A DNA stretch of 64,000 nt, taken from NCBI GenBank assembly GCA_019022495.1, contig JAFEKR010000001.1:5766001-5830000 (forward strand). Reading direction: 5' to 3'. Both the position numbers and the translations under genes were made by a program. How positions within the stretch are numbered: the stretch's first letter is position 1; every line of letters begins with the position of its first letter. The notes under the pieces were generated by a model. That model was not told where the DNA came from and did no database searches. It saw only the letters and a list, made by a program, of their open reading frames with translations. Positions 11,207 through 19,870 of the stretch are shown here, in pieces. Origin of the DNA: Epichloe hybrida. Its lineage: Eukaryota > Ascomycota > Sordariomycetes > Hypocreales > Clavicipitaceae.

Positions 11207-11719
11207 GTTTTAGTCTTCACTGCGAGTTCGACCACTCGCCGTCCAAGAAGTCCCGTTAACAAAAACAAACAGGACCCGTGCCAGCACTTACGGTCGGGTT
11301 GCAACCAGACTTTTTTATTCACGCTCTCCGTTCCTTCAGTCTCCCCCCCTTTTTTATGAGTTTAGTATATGTCGGCCGTTTTTTTTAGTACCGGACTCTC
11401 CTTTCAACTATTACGTCGGCGCAAACGGAATATAGGATGATATGTCAAGGTGGTATTGCGACACCATGCACGTGTGTCGAGCAAACAACGACAAACGTTC
11501 TTTTTATTTTGAAGAAAAACGTCTAAATATCAGAGTTGAACAAGTCCCCATGAGGAAATGTATTTGGCTATGAGCAAGACGTCGGCCAATTCAGCGATAC
11601 CTCCAACAAGTTTTATGTGTTATCGAAATTTGGTGAGCAATCAATGTATCTTTGATGCATGATCCATAAGGCTGGCTGTAGCATTTGGAAGGTGCGTCGC
11701 GTAAGAATAGATAAGACAT
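11207..11719. other. Convergent 3' region between the DUF3602 gene and HEM12
   Basis: This stretch of 513 bp lies between two stop codons facing each other. It contains T-rich runs (near 11340-11390) consistent with 3' UTR and polyadenylation signals. No gene is seen. Confidence 0.55.
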
Positions 11720-13114
11720 TTAGTTCTTCGTTAACCGATGCACTTCTGCGAAAAAATGCCTCAAGTTATTAGGGTCGACACCGGGTGTGATGCCTAGGAA
11801 GATAGAAATGGTTAGAATGATGGGTTTGAATGATTGAAGAAAAAAGTATTCTATTTGTAGCAGGAAGTCATACCATGTCCCAGGTTTGCGATCCAACCCT
11901 TCTTGTTGACCCAAAAGCCCTTGATCATGTGTTGCACTGCCTGTGTTATGGCTTCTTTAGTCCCGTATAAAACACCAGGGTCGGCGTTGCCTTGGAAGAC
12001 AACGCTTCGCGAACCACGAATCTTCACGGCAGTTTCGGGATCCTGAAGCCAATCCATGCCTACCACGTTATATCCCAAGTTGCAGACCGAGTCTAAGGCA
12101 TACCACGCTCCTTTCGGGAAAACGATCATAGGTACAGGATCCAATCCCAGGCTCTTAAGTTTGGCTGGAAGTTTCTCAGCAATGTAGGATAGATAAGGTT
12201 CAGAAAATTCTCGGAAAGACATTGGACCTAGCTCTCCAGCCCAGGAATCAAACACCATGACCATCTATTCAATAAAATACAAAACTGTCAGTCGAGATTG
12301 TGGACAAAGAGATTGGCTATAAATTGGCACAGAGACTGATCATACCTGTGCTCCAGCTTGCACTTGAAGAGCCAAATGATCCACGCAAATGTCAGCGATC
12401 TTTGCCAGGAGAGCCTTGCTCTCGGTAGGATATCTGTAAACCCAAGTTTTGCTTTGAGCAAAAAGCTTCGTGCCACCTCCTTCGACCATGTAACAAAATA
12501 GTGTCCATGGAGCGCCGCAAAATCCAATCAATGGCACTCGGCCCGCAAGCTTTTTCCTCGTCAATGTAATAGCCTCGTAGACGTAGTTTAGTTCTTTTTG
12601 TACATTGACCTCTCGCTCAAGCACTCGCTGGTATTGGCCGTCAGTGGGAGATTTTAATGGATTCGGAAAGTGTGGTCCTTTTTTGTCCACCATTTCAACT
12701 TCCATCCCCATAGCCTGAGGAATGACAAGGATATCGGAGAATATGATCGCAGCGTCCAAAAGCCCAGCGAAACGCTCGACCGGCTGAAGAGTCAATGTAG
12801 ATGCCACCTCGGGGTCTCGACAGCATTCGAAAAAGTCGCGATTACCTTTCGCTACGTGGTATTCGGGTAAATAACGACCAGCTTTTCAGCGAACATGTCA
12901 GTATCAAATACTGGCGATGCTCATCATTGTACCAGAGATGCGTTCGTCTTTTACGTACCCTGGCGCATAACCCACATCGGTGGGCGTTCTACAACTTGAC
13001 CTGGAAATGAAATCAGAAAAAAAGTATAGCATCATAGAAGAGTCAGTATCACATCTCACCCCATGCTGCCCTGAGCAAGAGATCGTTTTTCAATGGCTCG
13101 AACCAATGTTCCAT
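11720..13114 (-). CDS. HEM12: Uroporphyrinogen decarboxylase (heme synthesis)
   Basis: Cytosolic enzyme that removes four acetate carboxyls from uroporphyrinogen III to give coproporphyrinogen III. Exons (minus): 13114-13060, 13000-12959, 12881-12346, 12264-11874, 11793-11720; 1,098 nt, 365 residues, matching the family length. Introns are 59-81 bp, all GT-AG and in phase. The start [17 protein letters not shown] aligns with fungal homologues. Exon 2 gives [10 protein letters not shown] and exon 3 begins AGRYLPEYH, so the active-site signature [17 protein letters not shown] is rebuilt only after splicing. Further motifs: [17 protein letters not shown], with the substrate-binding Asp, [15 protein letters not shown] and [14 protein letters not shown]. 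The C-terminal [12 protein letters not shown] is joined across the last intron. Divergent from EMC6. Confidence 0.95.
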
Positions 13115-13440
13115 GGTGTCCGAAATGTCCAGGGAATGCTGTTGCCCAGTTTTGAAATCACACCCCGCTATCACAACTAGGCCGGATACGAGCCTGGGGC
13201 AGCAGCTGTCCCTCCCGTTCGATTCGACCTTGACTGCCCGGAACCATTCGGCCCGGACAGACTAGCCTTTATGCCTATTAACAATATGTCAAGATGCAAC
13301 ACAGCCTCATCCTCACGTCTCACAGTGCCAGATAACGCAAGCACTTTCCTCGATTATCTTGCTTCCTAAACTCACGTGGGTACCATTCTGACAACATCAA
13401 ACTGGCTATCGATAGAGATTCCAGATCTCAAGCACCCACG
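13115..13440. promoter_or_regulatory. Divergent promoter region between HEM12 and EMC6
   Basis: These 326 bp separate the HEM12 and EMC6 start codons and must hold both promoters. No TATA box is obvious. Confidence 0.5.
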
Positions 13441-13879
13441 ATGCCATCCGAACGAGAATACCAAATCCATCCTGTTGTCCCCGACTCGATCGTTCACAAC
13501 AATAAGGCATGACGCGACTATTCATGGGTTACACGCTGCTCAGCTGTTGTATGAAATGAAACTGACATGCTGTCCTTCAATTGCCTAGGTCTTGTCAAAT
13601 CTACAAAGCCTTACTGCGTCGTTATTTGGTGTTGCTGCCGGCATACTAGGTCTTGAGTCTTACAACGGTTTTCTCATGTACATCATATTCTCCATCATCA
13701 CTGCCTTGATGGTTTATAGCTTTCAGGTAGCTCCAGAGTCGTTAGCGGAAGGTCGGCCGCTTTTCAACACAGGGAGATATTTTGCTGGCGCTTTGGATCT
13801 CTGGACAAGCGGCATAATGAATGGTTTATCAGGTTTCATCCTTACATGGACGCTTTTTTATGGATTAGTACGAGTTTGA
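13441..13879 (+). CDS. EMC6: ER membrane protein complex subunit 6 (EMC6)
   Basis: Subunit of the EMC insertase in the ER membrane. Exons 13441-13506 (22 codons) and 13589-13879, 118 residues. Exon 1 gives MPSEREYQIHPVVPDSIVHN and the splice joins NNK to VLSNLQSLTASLFGVAAGI, matching fungal EMC6. The intron (13507-13588) begins GC instead of GT (AAG|GCATGA) and ends CCTAG, with a CTGAC branch-like motif near 13562; unspliced, the frame meets TGA after two codons. Hydrophobic segments: SLFGVAAGILGLESYNGFLM, YIIFSIITALMVYSF and a third near the end, GFILTWTLFYGLVRV. The family identity is clear. The GC donor is the only way I found to connect the two conserved parts. Confidence 0.9.
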
Positions 13880-14041
13880 TAGGGCTGCAGCAGCCCTAGT
13901 ATATAGGAGCGGTCAATTTGAACACGCGTTTGGACCCCGAGTTGCCGAATGCCTTTGTACAGATATTTCATCCCGATCGAGAGAGCTGAATTTATACAAA
14001 CGACGTACATTGACATGTAACTAACTTCTAGATCGGTGCTA

Positions 14042-16681
14042 TCAGTCAACAATTTCAACCACTTTCCCAACGAAGCCCTCGAGCCCGGATCCGTGTTGAC
14101 TGCCACCTTCTAAGATGAACACTTTGGATCCCATCTCGATCCATTCTCTACTATGTAGCAGTTCCAGGGACACCTCACTGCACCATTTCCCTAGATTTTC
14201 TTTAGCATCCTCGACGCTTTCTATATCGCTACCGAGGCCAAACATGTCATCAGCATCATCGTATTCGCCAGATATTGACGTATGTGTCAATTGATGACGC
14301 GAAACACGCAAAACCCGAGCAGCAGCTCTCACGCTCGCGACATAAACATTAACAAAGGAGCCTATGGTAAGAGAGCATATAGTAGGTTCTTGAAATAAGG
14401 CTGTAAACCCACTGGCGGCTTGGAGAGAAAGTTTGGTGTCAAGCATATGTTTTGGCGATATCGCTAGCACCATGCCTCGTCGTACCCGGGGGCTGCTCGT
14501 AAAAGCAGAACTCTTAGCATTAGGTCTAGGCTCAAACGCCACCCCGACGGATCCAGCTTGTCCCGCCTCCAGATTTAGTACAGGTAATCTTAGATTGCGG
14601 ATGCTGACAATCTGAGCCTTATGCCACTCTCCTGGAATGGCGGAAGCTGAAACGACATTGTTCATTGATATTCGAGCTAGCTCAGAGGATGATGGGTGAG
14701 AGATAGACAGCCCATAACTTCCTGGTGATAGTCGGTCTTCCATAGCGACACGGAAATCCAATGAATCTTCATCCTCTGGTTGAAAAGGTCCTATCACAAC
14801 CTTGTCCCCTACGGAGAGACTCCTGAAGCGAACGTGGCCGGAGACGACTACTCCCTGCTCGGCAGGAACTTCGAAGCCAGTTGCTAGCGCGCAATACGAA
14901 CTCGGCAAGCTGAACGTGTCATCAATGTGGAAGAGGCAGCTTGGTTGTTCGGGATTTAACGCCATCCCTATGTAGTCTCGGGATGTAGGCGCCGGGGGAA
15001 GTGGGAGCTTGGAAAGAAGGGCGTGTACTAGCCCCATGCCAGTTCCTTTGACGGCGCTTGTAAGAACAATTGGGACATGTGATGTAAAGGTATGACTTTC
15101 TGAAATACTTTGTACAAGGTTTTCGACTTTGCTCAGATCTGTCGCGGGTATTCTGCGCAAGTCATCATGCTGCACTTGGTCTGGTTGCAAGATCTTTGGA
15201 ACTCGCCCGGCGGCTTTGATAGTATCTAAAAGGCTAGTCATCGTCTTTTGCAAACTCTGCTTTGAAGCAAGGTCTAGCTTAGTGATGACTATCGCCATTG
15301 GAACGTCCAGTTTTAAAACCAAGTTTAGATGAGCATGTACAAGGTGAGTTTCGGCAGTAGAATTAGACAAAAAGTCTCTGGCCGATGAAGTGACTTTTAC
15401 GCTGGTGAGGTCATCTTCTGAGGCATCTCCCGCAATGCACAAAATACTCCAATGAGGAGCCCAGTTCATGAGGCCGCGCAAGACTGTGCGTCGAAAACGA
15501 GGGTGCCCTCCAGAATCGGAAAGAAATACTAGCCTGCCATTCTCTGCGCAGTCGTGGATGTCGACCCACGATCCTATGTTTGCTTGAGAAAAGTTCAAAA
15601 TTAAGTCGTCCTTATAGCCGACCAGTTCTTGGGCTATTGAACTGGTTACGCCGGATATCATTTCATGGCGATGTTTGAGCAAACTTAAGCGACTTTTTCC
15701 TCGACCGTTGTCCAGGGTTCCGGTGGACAGCGTTCCCAACAAGCTTGACTTGCCTGATGTGGTGGGACCTGTTAAAGTTATCCTGAGTTGAGGCGTCGGC
15801 GAGCTCCCTCTGCTTGGTAATGAAATCGGCTCAGGGAGGGTCGTTTCGGTCTCCGCCGTCTCAAGTAGACTGGAGCCAGCTCGATCGCATCCCGTACATT
15901 TTGTTTTTCGTATTCCAAGATCGGGCATCACAAGCGCTTCTGCTACCCATAAAGTCCCATGTCTAATAGCAGCGCCAGCTTCTTGAGCCTCCCCGTCTGC
16001 CAATTCTGTCATCTCCTCCCATTCACATTTCCCAACGATTATCATACGAACCACTTCCACAGTACAGCCAAGGCTTGCTGCCATCACACGCAAAGTAATG
16101 AGACTTTCACCCATCTCATCTTTTGTCAAGCCGACTAATGTTCCATCATCAGACACTCCTATCTCATACAGAGCTCCTCGGGACTCTTCAATTCCTGGCA
16201 CAAGTGGCTCCAATTTGATTGATGACTTAAGGTCCAGACTGTCTTCCGGCAGCTTGGGGACAATCAATTCCTTTGAACTTGTCGAATGATATGGGGAAGA
16301 TTGCTGTAGGCGCCATAGAAGTTGCGTGGTGAGGTGTTTTAATCTCTCACGACGAGGTTGGCTCGATGATGCAGGAGTGCTTAGCGCAGGGGGGGTTGCA
16401 TCATGCAAATCTCGTGCACGAGCCGACTGTGACGAGTCGTTTAACACGTCGATCGTGCTCATAGATATATATGACCTCCTTGGTCTCAAAAGGAGGTGAA
16501 GTTTGTACTCTGTTGGCCCTTCCTGAGGCTCTGCCCGTAGTTTCTTCACGCCATACTCTGAAAGCAATCCAGGACTGGTAGAGTCGTGTGGCGATCTTCT
16601 CGGTGTATTTGCATTCTCCGATGTAAGCCAGGGAGAGGAGATCCTTGGAGGATCTGGGTCGTAGGTGAATATTGAGGCCAT
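14042..16681 (-). CDS. GTPBP1/GTPBP2-like translational GTPase
   Basis: Single-exon, 879 residues. Large EF-Tu-like GTPase of the GTPBP1 (GP-1) family, which in animals works in ribosome rescue and mRNA turnover. G1 is GPTTSGKSS (305-313), where relatives usually read G-V-D-A/H-GKST. The switch region GKSRLSLLKHRHEMISGVTSS (about 328-347) carries the family-specific RHE.xSG.TSS pattern. G3 is DSGGH (389-393) and G4 is TKLD (467-470). Domain II follows (about 580-690, with GHVRFRSLSVGDKVVIGP) and then domain III, where FEPRPNAK and RRGMVLAISP are typical. A Ser/Pro-rich N-terminal extension of about 140 residues looks disordered. It lies 162 bp from the EMC6 stop codon, converging on it. No in-frame intron seems needed. 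Confidence 0.82.
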   Translation of the reverse strand: MASIFTYDPDPPRISSPWLTSENANTPRRSPHDSTSPGLLSEYGVKKLRAEPQEGPTEYKLHLLLRPRRSYISMSTIDVLNDSSQSARARDLHDATPPALSTPASSSQPRRERLKHLTTQLLWRLQQSSPYHSTSSKELIVPKLPEDSLDLKSSIKLEPLVPGIEESRGALYEIGVSDDGTLVGLTKDEMGESLITLRVMAASLGCTVEVVRMIIVGKCEWEEMTELADGEAQEAGAAIRHGTLWVAEALVMPDLGIRKTKCTGCDRAGSSLLETAETETTLPEPISLPSRGSSPTPQLRITLTGPTTSGKSSLLGTLSTGTLDNGRGKSRLSLLKHRHEMISGVTSSIAQELVGYKDDLILNFSQANIGSWVDIHDCAENGRLVFLSDSGGHPRFRRTVLRGLMNWAPHWSILCIAGDASEDDLTSVKVTSSARDFLSNSTAETHLVHAHLNLVLKLDVPMAIVITKLDLASKQSLQKTMTSLLDTIKAAGRVPKILQPDQVQHDDLRRIPATDLSKVENLVQSISESHTFTSHVPIVLTSAVKGTGMGLVHALLSKLPLPPAPTSRDYIGMALNPEQPSCLFHIDDTFSLPSSYCALATGFEVPAEQGVVVSGHVRFRSLSVGDKVVIGPFQPEDEDSLDFRVAMEDRLSPGSYGLSISHPSSSELARISMNNVVSASAIPGEWHKAQIVSIRNLRLPVLNLEAGQAGSVGVAFEPRPNAKSSAFTSSPRVRRGMVLAISPKHMLDTKLSLQAASGFTALFQEPTICSLTIGSFVNVYVASVRAAARVLRVSRHQLTHTSISGEYDDADDMFGLGSDIESVEDAKENLGKWCSEVSLELLHSREWIEMGSKVFILEGGSQHGSGLEGFVGKVVEIVD

Positions 16682-17043
16682 CTGGGGAATGCCAGCGATT
16701 CAGGGAACGTCTGGTGGTTAGGTTAACAACGAGTCATATCATGTTGTTGTGCTGTCGAAATATACTTTCTCCACTTTTCATCACGTTGTACAAAAGCTTC
16801 GCAATGATGTCAATCCAGTTTTCTCCACATGTATCAGACTGGTGGCGGGCTTCAGAGACCAAGAAGTACAATGAAGTGAAAAGAAGAGTCATCGCTAATT
16901 CACCACCAGCGAGTATTAACGTGGGGCTGGTTCGGAACCTATCAGGTACCTTCGCGCGCGGACCCTAGGTCCTGTTATACACTGTCACTGTAGCTACGCA
17001 TATACGTGGGGTGTAATAAGATAGGGACGACTGCTATTATGTA

Positions 17044-17178
17044 TCTCCTGAGGCTTCATACACCTTGTGGAGTCACGTTAGCTAGGGTCTATATGTATTT
17101 AATAAGATAAAAGTAAACTTAAGATATATATAACTTGCGAGGCTTACGGATTCACAAGGTGTATAAAGCCTAAGGAGA
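17044..17178. mobile_element. 135-bp MITE with TA duplication, copy 1
   Basis: Ends are TCTCCTGAGGCTTCATACAC on the left and, reverse-complemented, TCTCCTTAGGCTTTATACAC on the right; imperfect terminal inverted repeats of about 28 bp. It is flanked by TA on both sides, the duplication of Tc1/mariner-type elements. It has no coding capacity. A second copy of exactly the same length lies at 18033-18167. Confidence 0.75.
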
Positions 17179-17669
17179 TACTCCGTAAGAGGCACTAAAA
17201 CACCACTTGGCGCGCGTAGGTATGTACCTATGTAGCTAGGTGCAGTGCTAGGGGGAACTCTGTACGGCGAGAGACATGGACTAACTACTACTAGGTATAG
17301 TAGGCTACAAAGGACAAAGCTATTCTTTAGTGATCTATATTAGAGTACTTATTAAATTTTGTACTATTTTAGTGCTCATTGGTTATAGCCAATGCATCTA
17401 ATTTTTATGGAAATTCAGGCTAAGTAAGTTTCTATACTAAAGAGGCGTACTAGAGCCTCTAGAGGTAGTATTACCCTTAGGGCCTACCCAAAAAAGACAC
17501 GATGCTAGCCTACATACGTAGGTAGCTTAGACGTCTGCGCACGTCAAAGGTTAATAACCTCAATAGTAGCGATCTTCTGTGAGGCGCTGTGCGTTGCAAG
17601 GCGCAATACACGCAATGACGTGGCCTACAGGGGGCATGGTGCGCGGCGATAGTATTAGGTCTTAAGTGA

Positions 17670-17716
17670 TTGTAAGGTGAAGTGTTAGCAGCGGCGAGCA
17701 TTGACGGATCTTTTGG
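17670..17716 (+). repeat. Dispersed repeat end with hairpin, copy 2
   Basis: TGTAAGGTGAAGTGTTAGC AGC GGCGAGCATTGACGGATCTTTTGG; same core as copies at 6872-6920 and 18172-18217. Its inverted repeat is degraded (GTTAGC versus GCGAGC). Similarity to copy 1 extends left to about 17575. Confidence 0.6.
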
Positions 17717-18032
17717 TCTATTGGGGAATTCCAGCACACCTTCTGAGTTCTTATAGCAATACTAAATTTATCTCTATTCTATAGAGATAAATCAGATCAA
17801 ATAGTCAGTTAGATTAGAAATAACTAATTAGTCCTATAGAGAAAATGACTTGTATAATTTTATCTACCTTGAAAGCATAAAAAACCTTAAGCCATAGTAA
17901 TACATGGTAAAAATCTCATAAGCATAATACATAAAAAATGTTACGGTGCAGCCAAAGGGGCCATTGCTAGTGTCTGGGTGCATGCGTACGGTTAGTGTGT
18001 AAGAACCCTAGAAGGTGTGCTAAAATCCCTAA

Positions 18033-18167
18033 TCTCCTTAGGCTTCATAGACCTTATGGAGTCACGTTAGCTAGGGTCTATATATATCTAATAAGATAAA
18101 AGTAAACTTAAGATATATATAATTTGCGAGGCCTACGGATTCATAAGGTGTATAAAGCCTAAGGAGA
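18033..18167. mobile_element. 135-bp MITE, copy 2
   Basis: Same 135-bp element as at 17044-17178, in the same orientation, with about a dozen differences. The right flank is TA and the left flank AA, presumably a mutated TA. Its right end abuts the inverted hairpin repeat at 18172. Confidence 0.72.
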
Positions 18168-18171
18168 TAGA

Positions 18172-18217
18172 CCAAAAGATCCGTCAATGCTAGCCACTGC
18201 TAACATTACACCTTGCA
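18172..18217 (-). repeat. Dispersed repeat end with hairpin, copy 3 (inverted)
   Basis: Begins CCAAAAGATCCGTCAATGCT and contains the GCTAGC..GCTAACATT inverted repeat followed by ACACCTT, the reverse complement of copies 1 and 2. It starts 3 bp after the second MITE. Confidence 0.6.
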
Positions 18218-18603
18218 ATTGATTATAAAGGTCTGTGGTCCCTACGCTATACGTCGCGTGACCTTTAGCTTGCGATATTGATTTCGTGGTGGTGTTACCG
18301 AAGGTTCTAGGGATACTGTAAAGAGCCCTATTATATAGGCTATACGTATTATTAGCGCCTCTGTGAGCACACTAATAATAAAGGTGCCTATGCATTGCTA
18401 ACAAAGACCAACCTTGACATGGCATTTTTGTGGACGGCCATTGTCCAATGCTGTCTGGTCCGCGTTCGGAGCTTTGTCCAGTACAAAAAAAGTTGCCCCT
18501 CCACGACTGGGTTATTCCCCCCAATTACACCGCATACATACGACGATAAGTCGGCGAAACAACACGAGATTACTAGGCCAAGAACTCAAATTCACCTCTC
18601 GAA

Positions 18604-19870
18604 ATGGATCTTGTTAATCAGTAAGTGGCGAGATTTCAAGGAATCAGCCTCAGATTTAGCATCACGTACCCGAGACGGAGGCTTTAGCGATGACAACGCG
18701 AACCATTTTCCCACTTGCTGACCGGGATACCGTCTTGAAACCAGTCTTGAAGGTCGGTTGTTGTTCGCCGTACCCAAGAGTAAGTGGAGTTAAGCACAGC
18801 CTCTTATTCTATTCCCCCAGCTCACGACTCGTTCATATCTGGCTGACGTTGTGCAGAAGGGCGCCTAAACCAAGCCGCACTCAACCTACTAGAAGGCGCC
18901 GACATTCAATTTCGCCGAGAAAACCGACTTGACATTGCACTTGTCAAAAATCTACCCATTGCGCTCATATTTCTCCCGGCAGCAGACATTCCGACTTTTG
19001 TAGGTCAAGGGCGCGTGGATTTGGGTATTACAGGATGGGACCAAGTCAAGGAACACGACGCATCCGTTCACGGCATACATGTCGATGGAAATGAGGCAAC
19101 CTCCGGATGCGATATGGTCATGGATCTAGGGTTTGGCGCATGCAAACTTCAGGTTCAAGTCCCAGAAAAGGGCAAATACGTTAACGGCCAGGACCTGGTT
19201 GGAAAGACAATAGGCACAAGCTTCGTCCACTTGGCAGCTGAATACTTCGCACGACTCGAAGCGGCATCCGATAACGACAAAGCCCCCAAATATTCGAAAG
19301 GACAACTACGGACGAAGATCGTGGAACTTAGTGGTAGCGTCGAGGCGGCTTGCGCTCTTGGAGTTGCTGATGGTATTGTTGATCTTGTTGGTACGTCGGT
19401 TCCAGTGGCCAACACTACGTCTCGCCGAACACAAAACCAATCAAGGGAATCAGCATGTTAGACGGCGTTTGTATCACATGGCTAACATTACCATTGCAGA
19501 GTCTGGAGAGACTATGCGCGCTGCCCGTCTCAAGGCCATTGACACGGTCGTACAGTCTACCGCTGTGCTCGTCAAGTCCAGATCCCCATCCAATGCGGAA
19601 TTGGTCGAGCTGATTGCATCGAGAATTCGTGGAGTCATCACAGCTCAACAATATGTCTTGTGCCAGTACAATATTGAAAGATCGCGACTTTCAGAAGCTA
19701 GCAGAATAACTCCTGGTAAACGTGCACCGACCATCACAACCTTGGACGAAGATGGATGGGTTGCTATCAGCTCGATGGTAGAGAAAAAGAAGCTGGCTCT
19801 TGTGATGGATGATTTGAGCAGAGTTGGTGCTTCTGATATTCTTGTACTGGACATTCACAACACTCGATGA
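18604..19870 (+). CDS. HIS1: ATP phosphoribosyltransferase (first step of histidine synthesis)
   Basis: Condenses ATP and PRPP to phosphoribosyl-ATP; feedback-controlled by histidine in the family. Exons are 18604-18620 (17 nt), 18745-18779 (35 nt), 18857-19390 and 19500-19870; 957 nt, 318 residues, all in phase with GT-AG borders. Splicing gives MDLVNHLEGRLLFAVPKKGR, the conserved start split over three exons. Then come RRENRLDIALVKNLPIALIF, FLPAADIPTFVGQGRVDLGI, ITGWDQVKE, FGACKLQVQVP, GSVEAACALGVADGIVDLVE and SGETMRAA. The regulatory C-terminal region has RIRGVITAQQYVLCQYN, PGKRAPTI and the ending VGASDILVLDIHNTR. Length agrees with the long fungal form. The upstream flank holds MITE-type repeats to within about 400 bp of the start. 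Confidence 0.94.

Larger units (their letters stand above)
16682..18603. other. Intergenic with MITEs and dispersed repeats between the GTPase gene and HIS1
   Basis: This 1.9-kb gap between divergent genes holds two MITE copies, two copies of the hairpin-ended repeat, and AT-rich filler (about 17200-17500 and 17750-17950). The repeats end near 18300, leaving about 300 bp as the HIS1 promoter. No gene is recognised; a 75-codon minus frame at 17510-17737 is a translation of the repeat. Confidence 0.6.
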
